Source: an uncultured Lachnospiraceae bacterium (GTDB taxonomy: Bacteria; Bacillota; Clostridia; Lachnospirales; Lachnospiraceae). Taken from it: a stretch of DNA of 64,000 nt. Under the pieces are notes generated by a model. The model made no database searches, was not told the DNA's origin, and was given only the letters and a program-made list of their open reading frames with translations. Below, one piece after another: positions 8,022 to 16,940 of this stretch. Made by a program: the position numbers and the translations under genes. The stretch lies in contig CAJUMJ010000034.1 of NCBI GenBank assembly GCA_910587095.1, forward strand, positions 14,270-78,269. Direction: 5' to 3'. Each line of letters opens with the position of its first letter. The stretch's first letter is position 1.

Positions 8022-9126
8022 TTAACTATTTATCCATTTCAGATACGCATTGATAAACGGATCAATCGCACCGTCCATCACCGCGTCCACATTTCCGGAC
8101 TCCTCGTTTGTCCGGTGATCTTTTACCATCGTGTATGGCTGCATGACATAGGAACGGATCTGGTTGCCCCAGCCGATTTCCTTCACATCGCCCCGGATAT
8201 CCGACAGCTTCTCCGCGTTCTCCTCCTGTTTCAGCATATAGAGTTTCGCCTTTAGCATCTGCATCGCCTTGTCCTTGTTCTGGAACTGGCTGCGCTCGTT
8301 CTGACAGGTCACCACGATCCCTGTCGGGAAGTGTGTGATACGGATAGCCGACGAGGTCTTGTTGATATGCTGGCCGCCCGCGCCGCTGCTTCGGTAAGTG
8401 TCGATGCGGATATCCTCATCCTTCACCTCCACATCCACGTCCTCCTCGATGTCCGGCATCACGTCAAGAGACACGAAGGAAGTCTGCCTCTTGCCCTGCG
8501 CGTTGAAAGGAGAAATCCGCACAAGCCTGTGCACGCCCTTCTCCGATTTCAGGTAACCGTAAGCGTTCTCGCCGTTGATCTGGAAAGTCACGGACTTGAT
8601 ACCCGCCTCGTCGCCGTCCAGATAGTCAATCACTTCCAGCGAATAGCCCTTCCGCTCCGCCCAGCGGGTGTACATGCGGTAGAGCATACTGCACCAGTCG
8701 CAGCTCTCCGTGCCACCCGCCCCGGCGTTTAATTTCAAAATAGCGTTGTTTTTGTCATACTCTCCCGAAAGGAGGGTGCTGATCCTGATATTTTCAAAAG
8801 TCTCCTTGAAGGAGGCCAGCTCCTCCTCAATATCCGGAATGATGGCCGGATCGTTGTCCTCATAGCCCAGCTCGATCAATTCTAAAATATCGTTATACTG
8901 ACCGGAAAGACCATCCATCGTCTCCACGATATCCTTCAGTCCCTTGGACTCCCGCATCTTCTTGTTTGATTTCTCCGGGTCGTCCCAAAAGTCCGGCGCC
9001 TGCATTTCCATGTCAAGCTCCTCGATCCGCTTTACCTTATCCGCTAAGTTAAAGTGAATCCCTCACTTCCGCTAAGGGGCTTTCGTACGCAAGAAGCTCC
9101 GATTTCATATTGTCTAATTCTACCAC
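8022..9126 (-). CDS. prfB: Peptide chain release factor 2 (prfB) with programmed +1 frameshift
   Basis: RF2 releases finished peptides at UGA and UAA codons. The gene starts with GTG at 9126 (AAGGTG upstream) and encodes 25 codons beginning MVELDNMKSELL and ending VRDSL, then an in-frame stop. A +1 shift on CTT then gives NLADKVKRIEELDMEM and the main frame, for about 367 residues, the normal RF2 length. The SPF tripeptide of the peptide anticodon is replaced by the normal class signature region, and GGQ is visible in SSGAGGQHINKTSS. A GAGGG stretch lies just before the CTT, as in known shift sites. The odd feature is that the shift-site stop is TAA, not the usual TGA. Reading only the downstream frame gives a truncated start at 9011. 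Confidence 0.93.
9049..9061 (-). promoter_or_regulatory. RF2 programmed frameshift site with UAA stop
   Basis: Minus-strand reading is GGGATTCACTTTAAC: codon 25 is CTT, codon 26 is TAA (9051-9049), and the +1 frame resumes at AAC (9050). A Shine-Dalgarno-like GAGGG precedes it by five bases. In characterised RF2 genes the stop is UGA, which only RF2 reads, giving autoregulation; here UAA is also read by RF1. Confidence 0.8.
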
Positions 9127-9144
9127 TTAACTTCACCTTCTTTC

Positions 9145-9402
9145 TTAATATCTCTTGTAGACGTCTCCACGGTTATCAATATTTTCAATGTTTATCACTC
9201 TGATCTCTTCCGTTATAGAATAAATAATTCTTATATTACCTACCCGTATTCTATAAAGGTCATATCCTTTTAGCCGTTTTATATCTGTACCGTCCGGCAG
9301 CTTATAAATTGTCTTCATCAAGTTCTGCTGTGTCTTAGGTGTCTGTTTCCTCAGAAACTTTTCAGCAGCCTTTTCAAATCTGATAACATACGGATCGCTC
9401 AT
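9145..9402 (-). CDS. RelE/ParE superfamily toxin
   Basis: An 85-residue basic protein with the compact RelE/ParE pattern: YVIRFEKAAEKFLRK at the start, a central KRLKGYDLYRIRVGNIRIIY strand pair and a final INIENIDNRGDVYKRY with terminal Arg/Tyr. RelE-type toxins cleave mRNA on the ribosome and ParE types poison gyrase; the sequence alone does not decide. Its ATG overlaps the stop of the antitoxin gene by four bases (ATGA), typical of a coupled toxin-antitoxin pair. The pair is wedged between secA and prfB. Confidence 0.85.
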   Translation of the reverse strand: MSDPYVIRFEKAAEKFLRKQTPKTQQNLMKTIYKLPDGTDIKRLKGYDLYRIRVGNIRIIYSITEEIRVINIENIDNRGDVYKRY

Positions 9403-9617
9403 AGTACCACACCTAACTCATGTGCCAAATCCTCAAGTGCAACCGTCTCACCGTCATTTTCTCTCTCTGCCTGCGCAATCATTTGCAAATCCCATTCATC
9501 CGGCTCAATTTCTTCTCCCGCATACGCCTTCAAGGATTCCAGCATTTCTACTACGAAGTGCAATTTAATATCCGGTATGTCTGCTATCAGCTGTAACACT
9601 CTTTCTCTATTACTCAC
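9399..9617 (-). CDS. Antitoxin partner of the RelE/ParE toxin
   Basis: About 72 acidic residues. A short N-terminal helical region (SNRERVLQLIADIPD) precedes an acidic C-terminal tail (EEIEPDEWDLQMIAQAE...), the part expected to wrap around the toxin. The family is not firmly recognised; a RelB-like role is inferred from position and size. The start is taken as GTG 9617 because AAGGTG lies 6 bases upstream; the GTG at 9626 is part of that site. Confidence 0.78.
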   Translation of the reverse strand: MSNRERVLQLIADIPDIKLHFVVEMLESLKAYAGEEIEPDEWDLQMIAQAERENDGETVALEDLAHELGVVL

Positions 9618-9643
9618 GATATACACCTTCTTTCCCTATAACT

Positions 9644-9665
9644 AGTGTATGATTGCTGAGTGTAT
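9644..9665. repeat. Direct repeat upstream of the toxin-antitoxin pair
   Basis: Two copies of AGTGTAT with a 15-base period sit 27-48 bases upstream of the antitoxin start. This is the expected place for the autoregulatory operator of a toxin-antitoxin operon. Confidence 0.3.
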
Positions 9666-9717
9666 TTCCATTCACCAAAGCATAAACCACATTTTGGACG
9701 CCATTTCTTTCACGTCG

Positions 9718-12282
9718 TCACTTCCGGCCGCAGCACTGCTTATACTTCTTCCCGCTCCCGCATGGACAAGGATCGTTGGGGTAAACTTTCGCCTCCATAC
9801 GCTTTACGGGGCCCTTTTGCAAGGTGTCGTCCTTGTTGGTGCCGGTCACCTTGGCCACCTGCTCTCTCTCCACCTTCTGTTCGATGCGCACGTTGAAGAG
9901 CAGCCGCACAGTCTCTTCCTTAATGTTCTGCGTCATCTCGTCAAACATCTCGTAACCGCTCAGCTTATATTCCACCAGAGGATCCTTCTGTCCGTAAGCC
10001 TGCAAGCCAGCCCCCTGCCTAAGCTGCTCCATGTCGTCGATGTGATCCATCCACTTTCTGTCTATCACTTTGAGAAGAATCACGCGCTCGATCTCGCGGA
10101 TCGCCTCCGGCTCCGGGAATTCCGCTTCCTTGCTCTCGTAGAGCTTTACGGCCTCTTCTTTTAGCTGCTGTTTCAGGCTGTTTTTCTTCGGCTTTAAAAC
10201 CCTCGACGCTTCCATGGGCTTTAGCGGCACCGTCGGAAGCAGCAAGGTATTTAATTCATTGTAATCCCAATCCTCAAAATCGGAATCGTCTCCGATACAA
10301 ATATCCACACAGTTTTCCGTGATGTCAGTGATCATCTTGTAGATCGCGTCACGCATACTCTCTCCGTCAAGAACGCGGCGTCTCTCCTCGTAGATAATCT
10401 CCCTCTGTTCGTTCATCACCTGATCATATTCAAGCAGGCTCTTTCTGATGCCAAAGTTATTGTTCTCGATCTTCTTCTGCGCCGTCTCAATGGCTTTCGT
10501 CAGGGAACTGTGCTCGATCTCCTGCCCCTCCGGGATACCCAGGGCGTTAAACATGGTGATCATGCGGTCGGAGCCGAACAGTCTCATCAGATCATCCTCC
10601 AGAGAAATATAAAACTTGGATTCTCCGGGATCACCCTGACGGCCGCTTCGGCCTCTGAGCTGGTTGTCGATGCGTCTGGACTCATGACGCTCGGTGCCGA
10701 TAATCATAAGGCCGCCCGCCGCTCTCGCCTCCTCGTCCAGCTTGATGTCCGTACCACGGCCCGCCATGTTTGTGGCGATTGTGACCGCGCCGTGGATGCC
10801 GGCATCCGCCACAATCTCCGCCTCAAGCTCATGGAACTTGGCGTTCAACACCTTGTGCTCCAGTCCGTTTCTCTTAAAGATAGCGGAGAGCTCCTCCGAA
10901 GCGTCGATATTGATCGTACCCACCAGTACCGGCTGTCCCTTGGCATGGGCCTCCTGCACCGCCTGAAGAATCGCCTTGAGTTTTTCCTTTCTGGTCTTGT
11001 AGACGGCATCCTGATGGTCGATACGTGCAATCGGCTTGTTCGTGGGAATCGATACCACATCCATACCGTAAATCTCGCGGAACTCTTTTTCCTCCGTGAG
11101 TGCCGTACCGGTCATACCCGCCTTTTTCTCAAATTTATTAAAAAAGTTCTGGAAGGTAATAGTAGCAAGCGTCTTGCTCTCCCGCTTCACCTTCACATGC
11201 TCCTTCGCCTCAATCGCCTGATGCAGGCCGTCGGAATAGCGACGCCCCGGCATGATACGTCCGGTGAACTCGTCCACAATCATAACCTGATCGTCCGTCA
11301 CCACATAATCCTGATCTCTGAACATCAGATTATGGGCTCTCAGCGCAAGAATAATATTGTGCTGGATCTCCAGATTCTCCGGGTCAGCCAGGTTCTCGAT
11401 CTGGAAGAAACGCTCCACCTTGGAGACGCCCTGCGCGGTCAGGTTCACCACCTTGTCCTTCTCGTTCACGATGAAGTCCCCTGTTTCCTCCCGCTCAATT
11501 CCCATAATGGCGTCCATTTTGGAGAGCTCCTCCATATCCTCGCCTCTCGTGAGCTGTTTTGCCAAAATATCGCACGCCTCGTACAGTTTCGTAGACTTGC
11601 CGCTCTGACCGGATATAATGAGCGGCGTCCTGGCCTCGTCGATCAGCACGGAATCCACCTCGTCGATAATCGCATAGTGCAGACTCCGAAGTACAAGCTG
11701 CTCTTTGTAAATCACCATGTTGTCACGCAGATAGTCAAACCCAAGCTCATTGTTTGTCACATAGGTGATATCGCAGTTATAAGCCTCTCTGCGCTCCTCG
11801 GACTTCATATCATTCAGGACGCAGCCAACTTTCAAGCCCAAAAATTCGTGCACCTGACCCATCCACTCGGCGTCACGCTTCGCCAGATAGTCGTTGACCG
11901 TGACAACATGCACACCCTTGCCCTCCAGAGCATTCAGATAGGCCGGCAGAAGACAGGTCTGCGTTTTACCTTCACCGGTTCTCATCTCCGCGATACGCCC
12001 CTGATGCAGGATAATACCGCCGATTAGCTGCACTCTGTAGTGCTCCGTGTTGAGTACTCTCCTGGCCGCCTCCCTTACCAGCGCGTAGGCTTCCGGCAGA
12101 ATGTCATCCAAAGTCTCCCCTTCGGAGAGCCTTTTCTTAAACTGCTTCGTCTTATCGCGCATCTGCTCATCCGTCAGCTCCATCATCTCAGGCCGCATAC
12201 CCTCGATTTTGTCGACCAGACCTTTGATTCTCTTGATCTCCCGTTCACTGTGCGTTCCGAATATTTTTTGTACTACGCTCAT
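9718..12282 (-). CDS. secA: Preprotein translocase ATPase SecA
   Basis: About 854 residues. SecA drives secretory proteins through SecYEG with ATP. Visible motifs: Walker A MRTGEGKT, DEVDSVLIDEARTPLIISG (Walker B region), TNMAGRGTDIKL, and the RGRSGRQGDPGESKFYISLEDDLMRLFG helicase motif VI region. The C-terminal zinc-binding SEC-C motif is CPCGSGKKYKQCC. ATG 12282 (MSVVQKIFG) is the family start; a longer in-frame extension to 12327 lacks conservation. A TTGCCC/TATAAT promoter lies 70-100 bases upstream. Confidence 0.97.
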   Translation of the reverse strand: MSVVQKIFGTHSEREIKRIKGLVDKIEGMRPEMMELTDEQMRDKTKQFKKRLSEGETLDDILPEAYALVREAARRVLNTEHYRVQLIGGIILHQGRIAEMRTGEGKTQTCLLPAYLNALEGKGVHVVTVNDYLAKRDAEWMGQVHEFLGLKVGCVLNDMKSEERREAYNCDITYVTNNELGFDYLRDNMVIYKEQLVLRSLHYAIIDEVDSVLIDEARTPLIISGQSGKSTKLYEACDILAKQLTRGEDMEELSKMDAIMGIEREETGDFIVNEKDKVVNLTAQGVSKVERFFQIENLADPENLEIQHNIILALRAHNLMFRDQDYVVTDDQVMIVDEFTGRIMPGRRYSDGLHQAIEAKEHVKVKRESKTLATITFQNFFNKFEKKAGMTGTALTEEKEFREIYGMDVVSIPTNKPIARIDHQDAVYKTRKEKLKAILQAVQEAHAKGQPVLVGTINIDASEELSAIFKRNGLEHKVLNAKFHELEAEIVADAGIHGAVTIATNMAGRGTDIKLDEEARAAGGLMIIGTERHESRRIDNQLRGRSGRQGDPGESKFYISLEDDLMRLFGSDRMITMFNALGIPEGQEIEHSSLTKAIETAQKKIENNNFGIRKSLLEYDQVMNEQREIIYEERRRVLDGESMRDAIYKMITDITENCVDICIGDDSDFEDWDYNELNTLLLPTVPLKPMEASRVLKPKKNSLKQQLKEEAVKLYESKEAEFPEPEAIREIERVILLKVIDRKWMDHIDDMEQLRQGAGLQAYGQKDPLVEYKLSGYEMFDEMTQNIKEETVRLLFNVRIEQKVEREQVAKVTGTNKDDTLQKGPVKRMEAKVYPNDPCPCGSGKKYKQCCGRK

Positions 12283-12353
12283 ATTTTCTCGTTTCCATGC
12301 GCCGTCCCGGCACACGCCTTTCTCCAAAGAATCCCATCATAATAAAACACCAG

Positions 12354-12381
12354 ATTATATTTTACCAGATACAAAGGGCAA
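12354..12381 (-). promoter_or_regulatory. Promoter of secA
   Basis: Minus strand: TTGCCC, 16-base spacer, consensus TATAAT, roughly 70 bases upstream of the secA ATG. The match is good for a sigma-A promoter. Confidence 0.6.
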
Positions 12382-12442
12382 ATTCAAGCAAAACCCCTCG
12401 CATCGCGTAAAAGCAGCCGTTCAACCCGTGCCATTCACAAAG

Positions 12443-12474
12443 GCGGAGGAGCCCTCTTTCTTGCCCCTCCGCCG
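12443..12474 (-). terminator. Terminator after buk
   Basis: GGCGGAGG and CCTCCGCC arms (8 bp, 16-base loop) starting 26 bases past the buk stop, followed on the minus strand by TTTGTG. It lies before the secA promoter and probably ends the ptb-buk unit; the short U-run makes it moderate. Confidence 0.6.
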
Positions 12475-12500
12475 CCTCATGTTCCATGAGAACCTGATTC

Positions 12501-13568
12501 TCAATATACTTTCACTTCTTCCTCACCGCGCAAAACGCGTAAGCCGCCCTGCACAAGAGCCATCAGCTCATCCTCGCCGGGATAAACGGTAAACGGAGCA
12601 ATCCATTCCGCCCTCTCCTTGAGTCCCGCAACCACTGCCTTATCGTAAGCAATACCGCCGGTCACGAGGATCTGATCCACCTTGCCCTGCAAAACACAGG
12701 CCATGGAACCGATGTCCTTTGCCACCTGAGTAATGAAAGCTTCTCTGACTTCCTCAGCCTTCTTGTCGCCCTCATCTACCATCTTATCCACATCGCGCAT
12801 GTCGTTGGTGCCGCAGTAAGCGTTGAAGCCGCCGCCACCCACAAATTTTTTGTAGACTTCCTTCTCCGTATATTTCCCTGAAAAACACATTTTTATGAGC
12901 GCACCACTCGGAGCCGCGCCCGCTCTCTCCGGTGAGAATGCGCCGTCACCGTCAAGCGCGTTAAACACATCCACCACACGTCCCTGTTTATGCGCGCCCA
13001 CGGACACGCCGCCGCCCATATGTACCACAACCAGATTCAGGGAATCGTAAGCTTTCCCCTGTTCCTTCGCGTAGCGCTTCGCCACCGCTTTCTGATTCAG
13101 TGCATGGAACACGCTTGTTCTCGGAAGCTCCGGCACACCGGAGTATCTGGATACGGGATCCAACTCGTCCACAACCACGGGATCCACAATATAGGAAGGA
13201 GCACCGATAGAATCTCCGATCTCCCTTGCCAGAATACCGCCCAGGTTGGAGGCGTGAGGCCCCTGCACACCGATCTTCAAATCCTCCAGCAAATCGTCCG
13301 TCACAGCGTAAGTACCGCCCGGTATAGGCTTTAACATGCCGCCGCGGCCCACAACCATATTTAAGGACTTGATATCAAAGTCTTTCTCCTTAAGCAAATC
13401 CTCAATAATTTTTCTGCGGAAATCTTTCTGATCCACAATCTTCTCAAACTGCGCAATCTCCTCAGTTGAATGTCTCAAAGTCTCCTCAAACAGGAGAGTT
13501 TCATCCTCAAACACACCGATTTTTGTCGAGGTGGAACCGGGATTGATAATTAAACTTTTCACTGCCAT
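12501..13568 (-). CDS. buk: Butyrate kinase
   Basis: About 355 residues; converts butyryl phosphate plus ADP to butyrate and ATP. It has the ASKHA acetokinase fold: phosphate-1 loop IINPGSTSTKIGVF at the N-terminus, HMGGGVSVGAHKQGRVVDV in the middle, and LVTGGIAY near the C-terminus. The length matches the family. ATG 13568 follows GGAGGG; the upstream ATG at 13595 has no binding site. It lies 104 bases downstream of ptb, the usual pairing, and together they make the terminal steps of butyrate formation. The order ptb then buk suggests one transcript. Confidence 0.95.
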   Translation of the reverse strand: MAVKSLIINPGSTSTKIGVFEDETLLFEETLRHSTEEIAQFEKIVDQKDFRRKIIEDLLKEKDFDIKSLNMVVGRGGMLKPIPGGTYAVTDDLLEDLKIGVQGPHASNLGGILAREIGDSIGAPSYIVDPVVVDELDPVSRYSGVPELPRTSVFHALNQKAVAKRYAKEQGKAYDSLNLVVVHMGGGVSVGAHKQGRVVDVFNALDGDGAFSPERAGAAPSGALIKMCFSGKYTEKEVYKKFVGGGGFNAYCGTNDMRDVDKMVDEGDKKAEEVREAFITQVAKDIGSMACVLQGKVDQILVTGGIAYDKAVVAGLKERAEWIAPFTVYPGEDELMALVQGGLRVLRGEEEVKVY

Positions 13569-13656
13569 TTCGCTTTGCCCTCCATAATATATCAAAATAA
13601 TTCTTCTCGTGTCGTTCAGCTCACACCATCTGCCGAGGCTGCGAAGCAGTCCTCTC

Positions 13657-13674
13657 GATCGAGCTTGCTCGATC
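13657..13674. repeat. Tight hairpin between ptb and buk
   Basis: GATCGAGC and GCTCGATC arms with a 2-base loop, touching the ptb stop codon; a shorter CTGC/GCAG hairpin lies next to it. It could tune relative ptb/buk mRNA levels. It is one of several tight hairpins in gaps of this region. Confidence 0.45.
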
Positions 13675-14593
13675 AGTTCATTTTCGCCATCGCACCGGCC
13701 ATAACCGCGCCAAGCGCCAGGGAATTTACCTTCGTCTCAAAATCGTCGGAGCGGGAAGTCAGGATAACCGGAGCCTTCGTACCGGTCAGAATATTGCCGT
13801 TCTTCACCTTAGCCGTATGTACGAGACATTTGTATACGAGATTGCCCGCATGGATATCCGGGAAGAGCAGCACATCCGCATCGCCCACGATCTTTCTGCC
13901 TTCCGCTCCCTTATGCTTTGCCGCCTCGGGGTCAATGGCCAAATCCAAGGAAAGCGGGCCGTCCACAACGCAACCTGTGATTTTTCCCTCTTCGCACATC
14001 TTCGTCAGCTCCTCCGCCTCAACGGTGACAGGCATCTTCGGATTCACTACCTCCACCGCCGCAAGAGGCGCAACCTTGGGATTGGGAATACCGCACGCAT
14101 GGCAGACATCCACTGTATTTTCAATGATATGTACCTTATCTTCCAGCGTAGGATAAGTCATGAAAGCAACGTCCGTCAAAAACAACAGATGGTCAATTCC
14201 TTCCACCTCAAACACACACACATGGGAAAGCGCTTTGCCTGTCCTTAACCCTACCTCTTTGTCCAGCACACTCTTTAAGAAGGATTTTGTGTCGATCAGA
14301 CCCTTCATGTACATGTCTGCCTTACCCTGGTGAACCAGTTCCACCGCTTTTAAAGCCGCCGTGTAGTTGTCCTTCTCGTCAATAATCTCGAAACCGCTCA
14401 CATCAAGATTGTCTGCAGCAGCCACTTCCCTGATTTTGTCCTCGTCGCCCACAAGAATCGCTTCCGCAATGCCGCGCTCTTTGGCTGCGACCACAGCCTC
14501 AAGCACCGCGCTGTCCTGCGCTACCGCCACCGCAACCTTCTTCATCTCACACTCAGATACCTTCGATAACAAATCCCCAAAACTCTTGCTCAT
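13673..14593 (-). CDS. ptb: Phosphate butyryltransferase
   Basis: 306 residues; moves butyryl from CoA to phosphate, feeding butyrate kinase. The phosphotransacetylase-like fold is recognisable: an N-terminal VAVAVAQDSAVLEAVVAAKE segment, a central DMYMKGLIDTKSFLKSVLDKE region, and a conserved VVDGPLSLDLAIDPEAAKHKG stretch near residue 215. The length is typical of Ptb. AAAGGAG precedes the ATG. Together with buk it shows a butyrate-producing fermenter. Confidence 0.94.
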   Translation of the reverse strand: MSKSFGDLLSKVSECEMKKVAVAVAQDSAVLEAVVAAKERGIAEAILVGDEDKIREVAAADNLDVSGFEIIDEKDNYTAALKAVELVHQGKADMYMKGLIDTKSFLKSVLDKEVGLRTGKALSHVCVFEVEGIDHLLFLTDVAFMTYPTLEDKVHIIENTVDVCHACGIPNPKVAPLAAVEVVNPKMPVTVEAEELTKMCEEGKITGCVVDGPLSLDLAIDPEAAKHKGAEGRKIVGDADVLLFPDIHAGNLVYKCLVHTAKVKNGNILTGTKAPVILTSRSDDFETKVNSLALGAVMAGAMAKMN

Positions 14594-14685
14594 TGTCCCT
14601 TTTCCACTCCTTTGTTCTCATGATAAAATGGCCGCTTTCTTTCTTTTGCGACACCTAACAGTTTAACACTTTCGTCTGCAAAAGT

Positions 14686-15864
14686 CTAGTGATGGAACAG
14701 CCGGATTCCTGTAAAGCACATGGTCATACCGTATTTATTGCAGACCTCGATCACATTGTCGTCCCGCACGGAACCGCCGGGCTGCGCCACGTACTGTACA
14801 CCGCTTCTGTGGGCGCGCTCAATGTTGTCGCCAAAGGGAAAGAACGCGTCGGAGCCAAGCGCGACGCCGCTCATCTGGTCAAGCCATGCGCGCTTGTTTT
14901 CCGCCGTGAACACCGCGGGCTTTTCCTTGAATATTTTCTGCCATGCGCCCTCAGCCAGCACATCCATGTAGTCCTCCCCGATATAAAGGTCGATGGAGTT
15001 GTCCCTGTCCGCCCGTCCAATGCCGTCTACAAACTGCAGGCCGAGCACCTGCGGAGACTGTCTGAGGAACCAGTTATCCGCTTTCGTTCCCGCAAGCCTG
15101 GTACAGTGGATTCTGGACTGCTGCCCCGCGCCAATGCCGATGGCCTGCCCGTCCTTTACATAGCACACGGAATTGGACTGCGTGTATTTCAGCGTAATCA
15201 TGGCGATAGCCAGGTCGATTTTCGCCTGCCTGGGCAGATCCTTTTTCTCTGTTACAATATCGTCAAAGAAAGCTTCGTCGATTTTCAGCTCATTCCTGCC
15301 CTGCTCGAAGCTGATACCGTACACCTGCTTTACCTCAATGGGCGCAGGCACGTAAGAGTCATCGATCCGAATCACATTGTAAGCGCCTTTCTTCTTTGCT
15401 TTCAAAATCTCCAACGCCTCCGGCTCGTAACCCGGTGCGATCACCCCGTCGGATACCTCTCTCTTGATCAGCCTCGCCGTATCCACATCACACACGTCCG
15501 ACAGCGCAATAAAATCGCCGAAAGAACTCATCCTGTCCGCTCCTCTGGCCCTGGCATAGGCACAGGCAAGCGGCGAAAGCTCTCCCAGGTCATCTACCCA
15601 GTAAATTTTCGCAAGCGTATCGGAAAGCGGAAACCCCACCGCCGCGCCGGCGGGCGAGACATGCTTAAAGGATGTAGCCGCCGGAAGCCCTGTGGCTTTC
15701 TTTAATTCGCTGACTAGCTGCCAGCCGTTGAAAGCATCCAAAAAGTTGATGTAGCCCGGCCTGCCGTTCAACACCTGAATAGGCAGATCACTGCCGTCCG
15801 CCATAAAGATGCGGGAAGGTTTTTGATTCGGGTTGCAGCCATATTTCAATTCCAGTTCGTTCAT
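14686..15864 (-). CDS. Stand-alone AICAR formyltransferase (PurH AICARFT domain only)
   Basis: 392 residues. Transfers a formyl group from 10-formyl-THF to AICAR, the next-to-last step of IMP synthesis. The catalytic segment SFKHVSPAGAA is near residue 65, and QSNSVCYVKDGQAIGIGAGQQSR and DAFFPFGD follow, all typical of the AICARFT domain. The N-terminal IMP cyclohydrolase domain of normal bifunctional PurH is absent; a separate PurO-type cyclohydrolase lies immediately upstream and supplies that step. AGGAG precedes the ATG. Confidence 0.93.
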   Translation of the reverse strand: MNELELKYGCNPNQKPSRIFMADGSDLPIQVLNGRPGYINFLDAFNGWQLVSELKKATGLPAATSFKHVSPAGAAVGFPLSDTLAKIYWVDDLGELSPLACAYARARGADRMSSFGDFIALSDVCDVDTARLIKREVSDGVIAPGYEPEALEILKAKKKGAYNVIRIDDSYVPAPIEVKQVYGISFEQGRNELKIDEAFFDDIVTEKKDLPRQAKIDLAIAMITLKYTQSNSVCYVKDGQAIGIGAGQQSRIHCTRLAGTKADNWFLRQSPQVLGLQFVDGIGRADRDNSIDLYIGEDYMDVLAEGAWQKIFKEKPAVFTAENKRAWLDQMSGVALGSDAFFPFGDNIERAHRSGVQYVAQPGGSVRDDNVIEVCNKYGMTMCFTGIRLFHH

Positions 15865-15992
15865 CGTCTCTGTTTTTCTCCTATCGTTTCTGTTTTGCTT
15901 CCATTAACGTGACATGACTCCACACATCGGTGCGATTCCTCCGATGCTCCTGTATGTACTTCCGGAGTCTCTTTGTGCCTGCTTTCTGTATC

Positions 15993-16706
15993 CTACCGGT
16001 TCTTATTCACGATTCTCGTCTCATACTTCCCTGTGGCAATCTCGATGTAACGCACAAACAGCGACACCTTGTTCTCCTCATTCAGATTTTCCCAAATCAT
16101 ATTTGTGAACGCGTCGATGCCGTCCTCGATCTCCACCAGCGTCGGCTCTCCCTCAAAGCTCGGAAGCGGATTCCCGTCCCCCATATATGTATGGATAAAC
16201 CGCCCCTCCCCTGCTTTCGGATTTTCATAGGCGAAAGTATAGCGGTTGCAGGAAGAGGGATCCCCGTTATTGCTCTTTAAAATAGACATGGCATAATTAT
16301 AGCCACCGTTCTCCACATGCATGATCCCTGAAATGCGGGGAGTGTAATTGGGTGCGTCCGGTTCAAATTCCCGGGTGCGCAACGCCTGTTCGAAGGTCTG
16401 CTGTCTGTCCATCAGCTCATAAACCGTGTCAGTCTGGTCACCGTTTGTCACTATTGTCTTGTTTCCAAGAACACGCACCGGAGCGTATATAATCAAACTG
16501 GGATCCTCCAGTTTCGAAGGATCGAAAGCCTGCGTGCGGATTCCCTCTTTGTCCTCCACAAACACCCGGTTTCTGCTGTTGCCGCTGCGCCCCATAATAA
16601 AGTACGCCGTCACTGCATATTTTCCGTCAGCCGACTTCCCAATCACAATACCCCGCCCCGGATAACTGTTCCCCGCAAGCTCTTTTGCCAAACTTTTTTT
16701 CTCCAT
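15993..16706 (-). CDS. purO: IMP cyclohydrolase, PurO type
   Basis: About 237 residues; closes the ring of FAICAR to give IMP. It has the PurO-like fold typical of archaeal enzymes and some Firmicutes, seen in GNSYPGRGIVIGKSADGKYAVTAYFIMGRSGNSRNRVF near the N-terminus and PNYTPRISG in the middle. ATG 16706 (MEKKSLAKELAGN) follows GGAGAGGAAAAGG; the open frame continues to 16865 through a hairpin-rich gap and is not coding. The gene sits between AICAR formyltransferase and guaB, so the end of IMP synthesis and the first GMP-branch step are grouped. Confidence 0.9.
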   Translation of the reverse strand: MEKKSLAKELAGNSYPGRGIVIGKSADGKYAVTAYFIMGRSGNSRNRVFVEDKEGIRTQAFDPSKLEDPSLIIYAPVRVLGNKTIVTNGDQTDTVYELMDRQQTFEQALRTREFEPDAPNYTPRISGIMHVENGGYNYAMSILKSNNGDPSSCNRYTFAYENPKAGEGRFIHTYMGDGNPLPSFEGEPTLVEIEDGIDAFTNMIWENLNEENKVSLFVRYIEIATGKYETRIVNKNR

Positions 16707-16736
16707 CCTTTTCCTCTCCCAAATCAAATTCATAGT

Positions 16737-16893
16737 GGAGAATACCGCTTTTTGGCATTCTCCCGCGTGAGATTTAGAAGTCCCTGGCATCGCGTCCCAT
16801 GACGCAATGTCTTTAGAACTTCTTCGGAGAATGCCGCTCTTCAGGCATTCTCCCACGCGAAACATAGAACTTCCAAGTCAGCTTTGCTGACTT
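16737..16893. repeat. Repeated hairpin units between guaB and purO
   Basis: Three stem-loops follow one another. Two are copies of the same unit: GGAGAATACC...GGCATTCTCC (16737-16763, one mismatch) and GGAGAATGCC...GGCATTCTCC (16826-16853), each flanked by a CGCG(T)-containing stretch and TAGAAGT/TAGAACT words. The third is AAGTCAGC/GCTGACTT (16875-16893). None has a U-run, so they look more like mRNA-processing or small dispersed repeat elements than terminators. Confidence 0.6.
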
Positions 16894-16940
16894 TGCGAAA
16901 CAGCCTCTGCTGCGAGTGATTAGAAGTTCTTTTCGCGTTG

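Noticed and set aside
10510..12027. Plus-strand open frame of 505 codons opposite secA
   Set aside because: It lies wholly antisense to the strongly conserved secA, has no family resemblance or binding site, and is Leu/Arg/His-rich as expected for an antisense frame.
14689..15705. Plus-strand open frame of 338 codons opposite the AICAR formyltransferase
   Set aside because: Antisense shadow of a conserved enzyme; no start signal or recognisable domain.
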